Assembly (NCBI GenBank): GCA_910588045.1
Contig: CAJUPS010000002.1
Coordinates: forward strand, 62,001 to 126,000
Reading direction: 5' to 3'
Length of the DNA: 64,000 bases
Origin: an uncultured Oscillospiraceae bacterium
GTDB lineage: Bacteria > Bacillota > Clostridia > Oscillospirales > Oscillospiraceae
The position numbers were made by a program, and so were the translations under genes. Below are positions 25,277 through 33,612 of this stretch, one piece after another (position 1 is the first letter of the stretch; each line of letters starts with the position of its first letter). Under the pieces are notes generated by a model, which saw nothing but the letters and a program-made list of their open reading frames with translations, was not told the origin of the DNA and did not search any database.

Positions 25277-26296
25277 ATGTCTATTTTAGTTTGCGGCGGC
25301 GCCGGGTATATCGGCAGCCATACCTGCGTGGAGCTCCTGGAGGCCGGGTACGACATTGTGGTGGCGGACAACCTCTGCAATGCCAGCGAGGAGGCCCTGC
25401 GGCGGGTGGAGAAGATCACCGGGAAGCAGGTCCCCTTTGTCAGGACGGAGCTGTGCAATGAGGCCGAGGTGGAGGCCCTGTTTGCCCAGTACCCCGACAT
25501 TCACGCGGTGATCCACTTCGCCGGGCTCAAGGCGGTGGGGGAGAGCGTGGCGAAGCCCCTGGAGTATTACTCCAACAACCTCATCAGCACGCTCTATCTG
25601 CTCCAGGCCATGCGGCGGCACGGGGTGAAGAACTTTGTGTTCTCCTCCTCCGCCACGGTGTACGGCGACCCTGAGACCGTGCCCATCCGGGAGGACTCCA
25701 GGACCGGCGGCACCACCAATCCCTATGGGACCAGCAAGCTCTTTCAGGAGAAGATGCTCATGGACATCTGCGCGGCCGACCCGGAGCTGAATGTGGCCCT
25801 GCTGCGGTACTTCAACCCCATCGGGGCCCATGAGAGCGGCCTCATTGGCGAGGACCCCAACGGCATCCCCAACAACCTGGTGCCCTACATCGCCAAGGTG
25901 GCCGTGGGACAGCTGGAGAAGGTCCATGTGTACGGGAACGACTACAACACCCCCGACGGGACCGGGGTGCGGGACTACATCCATGTGGTGGACCTGGCCC
26001 GGGGGCACGTGGCGGCGCTGAAGAAGCTGGACACCAAGTGCGGGCTCTTCGTGTGCAACCTGGGAACAGGGAAGGGGTACAGCGTGCTGGACGTGGTTCA
26101 CGCCTATGAGAAAGCCTGCGGCCACGAGCTGCCCTACGTCATCGACCCCCGCCGTCCGGGGGACATCGCCGCCTGCTATGCCGACCCCGCCAAGGCCCGG
26201 GACGAGCTGGGCTGGGAGGCCAAGTTCGGGATCGAGGACATGTGCGCCTCCTCCTGGAAGTGGCAGTCGGAGAATCCCAACGGGTATAAGGGATAA
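25277..26296 (+). CDS. galE: UDP-glucose 4-epimerase
   Basis: A 339-residue extended short-chain dehydrogenase. It interconverts UDP-glucose and UDP-galactose, and some relatives also act on UDP-GlcNAc. The NAD site is VCGGAGYIGSHTCVELLEAG (GxxGxxG) at residues 5-24, followed by DNLCNA, HFAGLKAVGESV, the catalytic Ser in FSSSATVYGDP, and the YxxxK motif NPYGTSKLFQEKML. The C-terminal substrate part has GVRDYIHVVDLARGH and RRPGDIAACYADP. AGAAGGAGAA lies before the ATG and a TATACT -10 at 25212-25217. It is monocistronic. Confidence 0.96.
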   Translation: MSILVCGGAGYIGSHTCVELLEAGYDIVVADNLCNASEEALRRVEKITGKQVPFVRTELCNEAEVEALFAQYPDIHAVIHFAGLKAVGESVAKPLEYYSNNLISTLYLLQAMRRHGVKNFVFSSSATVYGDPETVPIREDSRTGGTTNPYGTSKLFQEKMLMDICAADPELNVALLRYFNPIGAHESGLIGEDPNGIPNNLVPYIAKVAVGQLEKVHVYGNDYNTPDGTGVRDYIHVVDLARGHVAALKKLDTKCGLFVCNLGTGKGYSVLDVVHAYEKACGHELPYVIDPRRPGDIAACYADPAKARDELGWEAKFGIEDMCASSWKWQSENPNGYKG

Positions 26297-26327
26297 ACGG
26301 AAACGAACCGGAATCGGAAACCGGACA

Positions 26328-26354
26328 CGGGGAGGGCATCTGCCCTCCCCGTTT
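26328..26354 (+). terminator. hairpin after galE
   Basis: CGGGGAGGGCA-TC-TGCCCTCCCCG followed by only TTT; a plausible but weak terminator 31 bp after the galE stop. Confidence 0.6.
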
Positions 26355-26546
26355 GGCGTTGCGGGGACGGCGCCGGATTTGTGCAGTTGGGGGCGGCAGG
26401 ACGGCCATTTTGCACGGGACAGGACCTCCGGAGGCAAGAGGGAAGGTTTTATGGATGGATTCCTGATTTTATGGAGGAAAGTGGGGGAATATGAAAACCT
26501 TTGGAGCACATTTACTCCGGAGGGCTTGCTGAATGGGGCTGCGATT

Positions 26547-26583
26547 TTCGACAAAAATGGGAAATCTTCCCATTTTTGTCGAA
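26547..26583. promoter_or_regulatory. inverted repeat with two Spo0A-box-like sites upstream of spo0A
   Basis: Perfect 15-bp inverted repeat TTCGACAAAAATGGG (26547-26561) / CCCATTTTTGTCGAA (26569-26583) with a 7-bp centre. Each outer 7-mer is TTCGACA/TGTCGAA, the Spo0A-box consensus. Further near-matches lie at 26617 (TTCGACT) and in the palindrome CATGTCGACATG (26713-26724). This region fills most of the 453-bp gap between galE and spo0A. A TACAAT -10 candidate is at 26605-26610. Confidence 0.75.
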
Positions 26584-26749
26584 CGAAATATGAGGAATCT
26601 GCGGTACAATTTGCAAGATTCGACTTGAGTTTTCTGTCTCTTTATGGTAATTTGTAAACAAGGCACGACGAAGCTTCGATATTTCGTCTAAACAGACGGA
26701 TAGCCCTCTATTCATGTCGACATGCAAATATTTGAAAGGATTTACGCAG

Positions 26750-27499
26750 ATGAACAACAAAATCAAAATCATACTGGCTGACCCCGATGAGGAGGCGCGC
26801 GGTATGCTGCGGGACGCGCTGGAGGAAACAGGGCGCTTTGAAATTGCTGCCCTGACCGGCGATGGCAATGAGGCGCTACAGATGGTTGAGGAGGCAGATC
26901 CGGACATTCTGGTCCTGGATATGCTCGTGACCGGCTTGGACGGGTTGTCCGTGCTGAGACGTCTGGAAGGGAGGGACCGGCCCCAGGTCCTGATGACCTC
27001 CGCCTTTGTCCGGCAGGGGATCGCCATCCGGGCCGGAGAGCTCGGCGCATCCCTGTTCGTCAGCAAGCCGTACAGCGAGACGGCCCTCGTGGAAAATCTG
27101 CTCAGTCTGTCGGAAAAGGTGGACCAGGAGCTCCATGCCCCGGGCCTGGAGGAGCTGGTGACCTCGATCATCCATGAGGTGGGCGTTCCTGCGCACATCA
27201 AGGGCTATCAGTATGTTCGGGAGGCAATTATGATTACGGTGGCGGATATGGACGTAATCAACTCGGTGACCAAGATCCTCTATCCCGAGGTTGCCAAACG
27301 CTTCCATACCACGCCTAGCCGCGTGGAGCGCGCGATCCGTCACGCCATCGAGGTGGCCTGGGACCGGGGCGACCTGGAGACGCTGCAAAAATTCTTTGGA
27401 TACACCGTCAGCAACGCCAAGGGAAAGCCCACCAACTCGGAGTTCATCGCCATGATCAGCGACCGCATTCGGCTCCAGTTGAAGAACGCCACTGCATAA
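26750..27499 (+). CDS. spo0A: sporulation master regulator Spo0A
   Basis: A 249-residue response regulator that, once phosphorylated, starts sporulation. The receiver domain (4-120) has the acidic pocket ADPDEE, the phosphoryl-acceptor Asp in ILVLDMLVTGLDG, Thr/Ser of VLMTSAF and the Lys of VSKPYS. A linker leads to the Spo0A DNA-binding domain (about 140-249): VTSIIHEVGVPAHIKGYQYV, REAIMITVADMDVINSVTKI LYP-type, TPSRVERAIRHAIEVAW, and the C-terminal KPTNSEFIAMISDRIRL. The start at 26750 (NNKIKIILADP) fits the family; the upstream ATG at 26714 lies in an operator-like palindrome. Upstream Spo0A-box-like sites suggest autoregulation. Confidence 0.96.
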   Translation: MNNKIKIILADPDEEARGMLRDALEETGRFEIAALTGDGNEALQMVEEADPDILVLDMLVTGLDGLSVLRRLEGRDRPQVLMTSAFVRQGIAIRAGELGASLFVSKPYSETALVENLLSLSEKVDQELHAPGLEELVTSIIHEVGVPAHIKGYQYVREAIMITVADMDVINSVTKILYPEVAKRFHTTPSRVERAIRHAIEVAWDRGDLETLQKFFGYTVSNAKGKPTNSEFIAMISDRIRLQLKNATA

Positions 27500-27672
27500 C
27501 ACGCCGCTCAGATATTTCTCTTGAAGGGAAAGGTATTGGAAGAGAACTTTAGCGCGCTCCTCGGGCGGCTACTGTTCCGACATCTCCGCACGGTCATGTA
27601 CTGCGTTCCGTATCGGGGACCGGTACGGAAACCTGTCCACAATCATCTGTGTTCACGGACCGACCATAGGGA

Positions 27673-27720
27673 AACAACTGCTCCCTCGCCATGCGCGGCG
27701 ACGAGGGAGCAGTTGTTTTT
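27673..27720 (+). terminator. terminator of spo0A
   Basis: AACAACTGCTCCCTCG (27673-27688) pairs with CGAGGGAGCAGTTGTT (from 27702) and is followed by TTTTC. It accounts for the middle of the 313-bp gap between spo0A and the TSCPD gene; the rest holds no gene that I can see. Confidence 0.88.
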
Positions 27721-27747
27721 CTCCCCCGCTTTTTCGTGCAATAGGGC

Positions 27748-27776
27748 TTGCCAGGAACGGGCAAATCTGCTATACT
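27748..27776 (+). promoter_or_regulatory. promoter of the TSCPD gene
   Basis: TTGCCA (27748-27753), 17-bp spacer, TATACT (27771-27776), 36 bp before the ATG. Confidence 0.8.
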
Positions 27777-27812
27777 ATCATACAACTATCACAGGAAAAG
27801 GAGATTGACAGC

Positions 27813-28070
27813 ATGACCTATACATATTCGCCCAAGGGCGTCTGCTCCTCCCAGATCGATCTGGAGCTGGAGAACGGCGTGATCCGCTCCGTGGCCTTCA
27901 CCGGAGGGTGCAACGGCAACCTCAAGGGCATTTGCAGTCTGGTCAAGGATATGCCCGCCCGGGAGGCCATCGGGAAGCTCCAGGGCATCCAGTGCGGGTG
28001 GAAGCCCACCAGCTGTCCCGACCAGCTGTCCAAGGCCCTGACGGAGGCGCTTGCGGCAGAGGACAAATAG
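27813..28070 (+). CDS. TSCPD domain protein (TIGR03905 type)
   Basis: An 85-residue protein of the TSCPD-domain family. The signature Cys pattern is present: GVCSSQIDLELENGVI, FTGGCNGNLKGICSL and IQCGWKPTSCPDQLSKAL, with Thr-Ser-Cys-Pro-Asp at 69-73 giving the name. The same fold occurs as the C-terminal zinc domain of vitamin B12-dependent ribonucleotide reductases. The free-standing form has no assigned role. AAAGGAG lies 8 bp before the ATG, and it has its own promoter. Confidence 0.92.
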   Translation: MTYTYSPKGVCSSQIDLELENGVIRSVAFTGGCNGNLKGICSLVKDMPAREAIGKLQGIQCGWKPTSCPDQLSKALTEALAAEDK

Positions 28071-28144
28071 CAGAAACAGGGAGGGTGGCCTCGGGCCATC
28101 CTCCTGCTCATTTTTGTATCATTTCAGAAATTTTTCCAATGCAG

Positions 28145-28173
28145 TTGTACTTTTCCGCAAGCTATGCTATAAT
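28145..28173 (+). promoter_or_regulatory. SigA promoter of trpS
   Basis: TTGTAC (28145-28150), 17-bp spacer, TATAAT (28168-28173). The leader of about 55 nt is too short for a T-box. Confidence 0.85.
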
Positions 28174-28235
28174 ACTTTAACGTGGCTTATTGCGCACACG
28201 CGATGAACATAAAAGAACAAAGGAGAATCTTAACC

Positions 28236-29240
28236 ATGGACGAGAAAAAAACCATGCTTTCCGGCATCAAGCCCAGCGGGGATCTGACCCTTGGTTCCTA
28301 CCTGGGGCCCCTGCACCACTGGCCGAAGATGATAGAGGAGTACGACTGCTACTATTTCATGGCGGACCTGCACGCCATCACCGTGCGCCAGAATCCGGCC
28401 GATCTCCGGCGGCGCACCCTGGAACAGCTGGCCCAATATATCGCCTGCGGGCTGGACCCGGAGAAGTGCACCCTGTTCATCCAGTCCCACGTCCATCAGC
28501 ACGCGGAATTGGGCTGGGTGCTCAACTGCTATGCCATGTTCGGTGAGCTCTCCCGGATGACCCAGTTCAAGGACAAGTCCGCCAAGAACGCCGACAACAT
28601 CAACGGCGGGCTCTTCACCTACCCCAGCCTCATGGCTGCCGACATTTTGCTCTATCAGCCGGACTTCGTCCCCGTGGGGGAGGACCAGAAGCAGCATGTG
28701 GAGTTGGCCCGGAACATCGTGCAGCGCTTCAACGGCGTGTACGGCGACGTGTTCAAGATGCCCGAGCCCTATATCCCCAAGGTGGGCGCCCGCATCATGA
28801 GTCTGACCAACCCCGCCGCGAAGATGAGCAAGAGCGATGACGGCGACACCGGCCGGGTGACCCTCATGGACGACCCCAACGTCATCATGAAGCAGTTCAA
28901 GCGGGCGGTCACGGACAGCGACACCGAGCACTGCGTCCGCTACGACCCGGAGAACAAGCCCGGCGTGGCCAATCTGATGACCATCTACGCCTCCGTCACC
29001 GGAAAGAGCTATGACGAGATCGAGCGGGAGTTTGACGGGCTGGGCTATGGGAAGTTCAAGCCCGCCGTGGGCGAGGCCGTGGTGGAGATGCTGCGCCCCA
29101 TCCAGGAGGAGACGAGGCGCATCCTGACGGACAAGGCGTACCTGGAGAGCGTGTACCGCACGGGAGCGGAGAAGGCGTCCCATATGGCGGAGAAGACTCT
29201 GCGCAAGGTCTATAAAAAGCTCGGCTTCGTTGCCAGATAA
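28236..29240 (+). CDS. trpS: tryptophanyl-tRNA synthetase
   Basis: A 334-residue class I synthetase charging tRNA-Trp. The N-terminal GIKPSGDLTLGSYLGPLHHW holds the HIGH-like motif (here TLGSYLG in the usual TrpRS variant), and the KMSKS motif is intact at NPAAKMSKSDDGD near residue 193. The substrate pocket is in YFMADLHAIT and PVGEDQKQHVELAR. The start was placed at 28236 (DEKKTMLSGIKPSG), 11 bp after AAAGGAG. No T-box leader is present, unlike many Firmicute trpS genes. Confidence 0.96.
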   Translation: MDEKKTMLSGIKPSGDLTLGSYLGPLHHWPKMIEEYDCYYFMADLHAITVRQNPADLRRRTLEQLAQYIACGLDPEKCTLFIQSHVHQHAELGWVLNCYAMFGELSRMTQFKDKSAKNADNINGGLFTYPSLMAADILLYQPDFVPVGEDQKQHVELARNIVQRFNGVYGDVFKMPEPYIPKVGARIMSLTNPAAKMSKSDDGDTGRVTLMDDPNVIMKQFKRAVTDSDTEHCVRYDPENKPGVANLMTIYASVTGKSYDEIEREFDGLGYGKFKPAVGEAVVEMLRPIQEETRRILTDKAYLESVYRTGAEKASHMAEKTLRKVYKKLGFVAR

Positions 29241-29256
29241 CGGAGGCGGCGGGAGC

Positions 29257-30369
29257 ATGAATGGAATGTTTGACCGGGAGAGCGTCCTTCCGGTAATCGT
29301 GGCGCTGGTGACGGCCCTGGCGCTGAGCTTCGCCCTGACGCCCATTGTGAAGTGGCTGGCGGTGAAGATCGGCGCGGTGGACGTACCCAAGGACAAGCGC
29401 AGGATGCACGACCACCCCATCCCCCGGCTGGGCGGGCTGGCGATCTTCATCGGCTTTGTGGTGGCGGTGCTGCTGTGCGCCGACGTGGACCGTCAGCTGC
29501 GGGGCATCCTGCTGGGCGGCTGCATCATCGTGGCCGTGGGCATCGTGGACGACTCCCACCCGCTGGGGGCGGGGATCAAGTTTATTTTGCAGATCGTGGC
29601 GGCCCTGATCGCCGTGTGGCACGGGGTAGTCATTGAGATGATCGCCAACCCGCTGCCCTTCATCGGGGGGGACTACTGGGACTTTGGCATCATGGCGGTG
29701 CCCATCACGGTGATCTGGATCGTGGCGGTGACCAACTCCGTCAACCTCATTGACGGACTGGACGGGCTGGCGGACGGGGTGAGCACCATTGCCGCGCTGA
29801 CGATGCTGATTATCGCGCTGCTCATGGGCGACCTGGAGATGGCCGTCATCTGCGCGGCGCTGGTGGGCGGGTGCATCGGATTCATCCCGTACAACCGCAA
29901 CCCGGCTAAAATCTTTATGGGGGACACGGGGGCCACCTTTTTGGGGTTCATGCTGGCCACCGTGTCGGTGACCGGGCTGTTCAAGCTGTACGCGGTCATC
30001 TCCTTTGTGGTGCCCTTTATCATCCTGGGCTTCCCCATTTTTGATACGGTATCCGCTTTCACCCGCCGGATCCTCAAGGGGCAGAACCCAATGAAGGCGG
30101 ACCGCAGTCACACCCACCACAAACTTATCGACATGGGGATGAACCAGAAGCAGGCGGTGGCCACCCTGTATATGGTGGCCGGGGTGCTGGGGCTGTGTGC
30201 GGTGATGATCGTTACCACCGGGTATGTGAAGGTGATCCTGTCCGTAATCGCCCTGGCGGGTACGGCGTATACGGTGGCGCGCATCCTCCGCTATCCCCAT
30301 GAGCACCACCGGCAGGAACCGGAAGCGCCCGCGTCGGAGCAACCGGAGAACGGGAAGGAGGAGGCGTGA
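29257..30369 (+). CDS. tagO: MraY/WecA-family undecaprenyl-phosphate GlcNAc-1-P transferase (TagO-like)
   Basis: A 370-residue polytopic membrane protein (about 10-11 helices) of the GPT family. It should move GlcNAc-1-P from UDP-GlcNAc to undecaprenyl phosphate, starting wall polymer synthesis. Conserved loops: DVPKDKRRMHDHPIPRLGG, the catalytic VGIVDDSHPLGAGIKF (DD), the Asn/Asp cluster TNSVNLIDGLDGLADGVS, and the KIFMGDTGATFLGFML loop; the late His motif is ADRSHTHHKLIDMG. WecA/TagO is favoured over MraY because of the His-rich loop and the neighbouring wecB. The start at 29257 has GGAGGCGGCGGGAG upstream. The stop overlaps the GTG just before wecB. Confidence 0.92.
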   Translation: MNGMFDRESVLPVIVALVTALALSFALTPIVKWLAVKIGAVDVPKDKRRMHDHPIPRLGGLAIFIGFVVAVLLCADVDRQLRGILLGGCIIVAVGIVDDSHPLGAGIKFILQIVAALIAVWHGVVIEMIANPLPFIGGDYWDFGIMAVPITVIWIVAVTNSVNLIDGLDGLADGVSTIAALTMLIIALLMGDLEMAVICAALVGGCIGFIPYNRNPAKIFMGDTGATFLGFMLATVSVTGLFKLYAVISFVVPFIILGFPIFDTVSAFTRRILKGQNPMKADRSHTHHKLIDMGMNQKQAVATLYMVAGVLGLCAVMIVTTGYVKVILSVIALAGTAYTVARILRYPHEHHRQEPEAPASEQPENGKEEA

Positions 30370-30371
30370 GC

Positions 30372-31517
30372 ATGGAAAAGCTGCGCATTATGAGCGTGTT
30401 CGGCACCCGGCCGGAGGCCATCAAGATGGCCCCGCTGGTGAAGGAGCTGGCCGCGCGGGAGGAGATCAAGTCCATCTGCTGCGTCACCGCCCAGCACCGG
30501 GAGATGCTGGACAGCGTGCTGGAGGTCTTTGGGCTGGAGCCCGACTGGGACCTGGATATTATGACCCCGCGGCAGACGCTCAGTACCATCACCAGCAAGT
30601 GCCTCACCGGCATGGACGAGGCGATTGAGAAGCTGAAGCCGGATATGATCCTTGTCCACGGGGATACCTCCACCACCTTTGCGGGTGCGCTGTCCGCGTT
30701 CTACCACCAGGTCAAGGTGGGCCACGTGGAGGCGGGACTGCGGACCTACGACAAATACTCCCCCTACCCGGAGGAGATGAACCGGAAGCTGGTCACCCAG
30801 ATTGCGGACCTCTATTTCTGCCCCACGGAGAACAACCGGGAGAACCTGCGCCGGGAGGCCGTGACGGAGGGCGTGTTCGTCACCGGAAATACGGTCATCG
30901 ACGCGCTGAAAACCACGGTGAGGGAGGACTACGTCTTCGCCTCGGAGGAGCTGAACCGGCTGCCGTATGGGGAGAAGAAGATCCTGCTGGTCACCTGCCA
31001 CCGGCGGGAGAACTATGGACAGCCCATGGAGGACATCATGTCCGCGCTGGCCCATATCGCGCGGACGCACGGCGATGTGGAACTGGTCTATCCGGTGCAC
31101 CTGAGCCCGGTGGTGCAGGAGTGCGCGAGAAAGCACCTGGCGGGGATCGAAAATGTGCACCTCATTCCCCCTCTGGCGGCGGACGAGATGCACAACCTGA
31201 TGGCCCGGTGCTACCTGGTGCTCACCGACTCCGGCGGGCTCCAGGAGGAGGCGCCCGCCCTGGGGAAGCCGGTGCTGGTGATGCGCCGGGAGACGGAGCG
31301 GCCGGAGGCCGTGGAGGCCGGGACCGTCAGGCTGTGCGGTGTGCGGTACGAGGACATCGTCCGGATGGCGGACGAGCTGATCGACGACCCCGCCGCCTAC
31401 GCCGCGATGGCCCACGCGGTGAATCCCTACGGCGACGGAAACGCCTGCCGCCGGATTGCCGACGCCATCCTGTGGCATTTCGGCAGGGGGGAGAGGCCGG
31501 AGGACTTCCGGCCTTGA
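30372..31517 (+). CDS. wecB: non-hydrolysing UDP-N-acetylglucosamine 2-epimerase
   Basis: A 381-residue epimerase (WecB/MnaA) making UDP-ManNAc from UDP-GlcNAc. Typical motifs: SVFGTRPEAIKMAPLVKEL at the N-terminus, VTAQHREMLDSVLEVF, LVHGDTSTTFAGALSAFY, VGHVEAGLRTYDKYSPYPEE, TCHRRENYG, and LTDSGGLQEEAPALGKPVL. The ATG at 30372 is preferred (GGAGGAGGCGTGAG 6-8 bp before); a GTG at 30366 overlaps the tagO stop. With tagO upstream and tagA at 8 kb it supplies the ManNAc of the wall polymer linkage unit. Confidence 0.95.
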   Translation: MEKLRIMSVFGTRPEAIKMAPLVKELAAREEIKSICCVTAQHREMLDSVLEVFGLEPDWDLDIMTPRQTLSTITSKCLTGMDEAIEKLKPDMILVHGDTSTTFAGALSAFYHQVKVGHVEAGLRTYDKYSPYPEEMNRKLVTQIADLYFCPTENNRENLRREAVTEGVFVTGNTVIDALKTTVREDYVFASEELNRLPYGEKKILLVTCHRRENYGQPMEDIMSALAHIARTHGDVELVYPVHLSPVVQECARKHLAGIENVHLIPPLAADEMHNLMARCYLVLTDSGGLQEEAPALGKPVLVMRRETERPEAVEAGTVRLCGVRYEDIVRMADELIDDPAAYAAMAHAVNPYGDGNACRRIADAILWHFGRGERPEDFRP

Positions 31518-31524
31518 GAGTGGA

Positions 31525-31615
31525 CGACCGTTACCGTGCGGAAATCTTGGTATCGCTGCGCATAAAAGAGCGCGTTAAAGTTCTTTTTGCTCCTTTTTCT
31601 TTCAAGAAAAAGGAG
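31525..31615 (+). repeat. intergenic hairpin repeat, copy 3 of 3
   Basis: Begins CGACCGTTACCGTGCGGAAA, includes AAAGTTCTTTTTGC, and ends in CTCCTTTTTCTT-TC-AAGAAAAAGGAG (31590-31615). Here the 3' arm of the hairpin supplies the AGGAG ribosome site of the next gene. Confidence 0.8.
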
Positions 31616-31626
31616 GAGGAGGCAGC

Positions 31627-32373
31627 ATGGACAAGAGACGGATGACATACATGACCATGGGCTTTGGCGTCCTGCTGCTGCTGGTCATGATCCTGCTGGT
31701 CTGGGGCGGGCGGCGGCAGTCGGGGCAGATCGTTCTGCCTGAGAGCCAGTCCGACAGCACCGGTCCGGGGGAGGACGGCACGGCCAGCCGTCTGGACACC
31801 ATCTCTATCACGCCGGAGACGGTCGGGCCTGCCGTCGGGGCGCTGGCCCGACCGGCCGCTTACAGCCGCACCCAGACCGTGGAAACCTTCTGGAGCGGCG
31901 GCAGCGGCCAGACGGTGATCCAGGTCTACGTCAGCGGAAGCCGCACGCGGCTGGATGAGACGATGCAGGACGGCAGCGTGCGGCACACCCTGGTGGAGGG
32001 CGGCGCGCCATCCGTCACCGGCGTGTGGTATGACGACGAGACGGAGTGGGTCCGGCTGCGGTCGGAGGAGGGCCAGACGTCCGCCGACCGGGCGGGGCGG
32101 ATGCCCACCTACGAGACGGTTCGGGAGCTGCGGATGGCGGACATCCTCCAGGCGGACTACCGGGAGGCCTACGGCGGGGAGTGCATCTATGTGGAGAGCC
32201 GGGACGGCGCGTATACGGAGCGCTACTGGGTGCGGATGGACAGCGGACTGCTGGCGGCGGCGGAGCGGCTGTGGCAGGATCAGGTGGTCTACCGGCTCAC
32301 CGCCGGGGAGCCCGTCATCTCGCCCCAGGAGGAGAGCCTGTTTTTGCTGCCGGACGGCAGCGCGCTGTCATAA
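31627..32373 (+). CDS. membrane-anchored extracytoplasmic protein of unknown function
   Basis: A 248-residue protein with one N-terminal membrane segment (about residues 11-27, MGFGVLLLLVMILLVWGG), a short Ser/Gly-rich linker and a beta-rich outer domain. Repeated beta-strand stretches (TVIQVYVSGSRTRLDETMQD, RHTLVEGG, VWYDDETEWVRL, ECIYVESRDGAYTERYWVRM DSGLL) resemble the strand pattern of RseB/LolA-like lipoprotein-binding folds, but this is only a shape impression. No catalytic motif was seen. AAGGAGGAGG precedes the ATG and is partly inside repeat copy 3. Confidence 0.7.
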   Translation: MDKRRMTYMTMGFGVLLLLVMILLVWGGRRQSGQIVLPESQSDSTGPGEDGTASRLDTISITPETVGPAVGALARPAAYSRTQTVETFWSGGSGQTVIQVYVSGSRTRLDETMQDGSVRHTLVEGGAPSVTGVWYDDETEWVRLRSEEGQTSADRAGRMPTYETVRELRMADILQADYREAYGGECIYVESRDGAYTERYWVRMDSGLLAAAERLWQDQVVYRLTAGEPVISPQEESLFLLPDGSALS

Positions 32374-32405
32374 GATAAAGATTGACATAACATAGCGAGG
32401 GAAGT

Positions 32406-32972
32406 ATGGGAGTTGCGGAGCTTTTTTTGATTGGCGTGGGGCTGAGCATGGACGCCTTTGCGGTGGCCGTGTGCAAGGGGCTGGCCATGCCGAAAATGCG
32501 CTGGCGGCAGGCGTCGGGGATCGCGCTGTCCTTCGGGTTCTTTCAGGCGATGATGCCCGTGCTGGGCTGGCTGCTGGGACGACGGTTCGAGGTGTATATT
32601 ACCAGCGTGGACCACTGGATCGCCTTCGTGCTGCTGGGGTTCATCGGCGGGAAAATGATCTGGGACGCCTTCCACGAGGAGGACGAGGAGGGGCTGGGGG
32701 AGAAGTTCAGCTTCCGGGAACTGCTGGTGCTGTCTGTGGCCACCAGCATCGACGCGATGGCGGTGGGCATTACCTTTGCCTTCTTGCAGGTGCAGATCCT
32801 CCCGGCGGCCACGCTGATTGGCTGTACCACCTTCCTGCTGTCCCTGGTGGGGGTGTGCGCCGGAAGGCGGTTCGGAAACGCCTATAAGAACAAGGCCACC
32901 CTGGCCGGGGGGATCATTCTGTGCCTGATCGGGCTGAAAATCCTGTTGGAGCACCTGGGACTTCTGGGCTGA
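32406..32972 (+). CDS. mntP: manganese efflux pump MntP
   Basis: A 188-residue membrane protein of the MntP (YebN) family that exports Mn2+. Six hydrophobic helices are seen. The paired repeats carry the conserved Asp motif twice: IGVGLSMDAFAVAVCKGLAM near residue 16 and VATSIDAMAVGITFAFLQV near 118. GKMIWDAFHEE between them is also typical. The ATG follows GCGAGGGAAGT. Only 32 bp separate it from the upstream gene, so the yybP-ykoY manganese riboswitch often found before mntP is absent. Confidence 0.95.
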   Translation: MGVAELFLIGVGLSMDAFAVAVCKGLAMPKMRWRQASGIALSFGFFQAMMPVLGWLLGRRFEVYITSVDHWIAFVLLGFIGGKMIWDAFHEEDEEGLGEKFSFRELLVLSVATSIDAMAVGITFAFLQVQILPAATLIGCTTFLLSLVGVCAGRRFGNAYKNKATLAGGIILCLIGLKILLEHLGLLG

Positions 32973-32997
32973 GGGCTCTGGGCAGAGAGGTGGAGAA

Positions 32998-33612
32998 ATG
33001 ACAAAGCTCACGGAGGAATTTTTCCTCCAGGATACCGTGACCGCCGCCCGGGAGCTGCTGGGGTGCTATCTGGTCCGGGTGGACGGGGGAGAGACCATGG
33101 TCTGCCGGATTACGGAGACGGAGGCGTATGTGGGCGCGGTGGACAAGGCGTGCCACGCCTACGGCGGGCGGCGCACCAGGCGCACGGAGACCCTCTATGC
33201 CGCTCCCGGTACGGCTTACGTCTACCTGATTTATGGGATGTACAGCTGCCTCAACTTTGTCACCGGGCCGGAGGGGGAGGCGTCTGCGGTTCTGGTGCGG
33301 GGGTGCGTGCCTGTGGTTGGCGCCGATGGGGTGGCCCGGCGGCGCTTCGGCGTGGGAATGGCGAATTTGAGCGCCTATCAGAGAAAAAATTTCATGAACG
33401 GCCCGGGGAAGCTGTGCAGAGGGCTGTCCATCGACCGGGGGCTGAACGGACTGGCGCTGGGAAGCGCGGCGCTCTGCCTGGCCTACGACCTGCCGGAGTA
33501 CGGACTGGAGCGGAGGCCGGAGGGGATGTCCTGCCGCATCGGGAAGCGGATCGGCATTGACTACGCCGAGGAGGCGGTGGATTTTCCGTGGCGGTTCTGG
33601 GTGGAGACATGA
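32998..33612 (+). CDS. mpg: 3-methyladenine DNA glycosylase (AAG/MPG family)
   Basis: A 204-residue alkyladenine glycosylase that removes damaged purines in base excision repair. Family motifs: DTVTAARELLGCYLVRVDGG, the catalytic Glu in RITETEAYVGAVDKACHAYG, YAAPGTAYVYLIYGMYSCLN (the YGMY/H motif that inserts into DNA), VLVRGCVP, and NGPGKLCRGLSID. AGAGAGGTGGAGAA precedes the ATG. It is followed after a 19-bp hairpin by a HAD gene. Confidence 0.94.
   Translation: MTKLTEEFFLQDTVTAARELLGCYLVRVDGGETMVCRITETEAYVGAVDKACHAYGGRRTRRTETLYAAPGTAYVYLIYGMYSCLNFVTGPEGEASAVLVRGCVPVVGADGVARRRFGVGMANLSAYQRKNFMNGPGKLCRGLSIDRGLNGLALGSAALCLAYDLPEYGLERRPEGMSCRIGKRIGIDYAEEAVDFPWRFWVET

Noticed and set aside
28174..28235. 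A T-box leader for trpS
   Set aside because: Only about 55 nt lie between the promoter and the start; no antiterminator or T-box sequence is present.
32374..32405. A yybP-ykoY manganese riboswitch before mntP
   Set aside because: The gap is only 32 bp, too short for the riboswitch.
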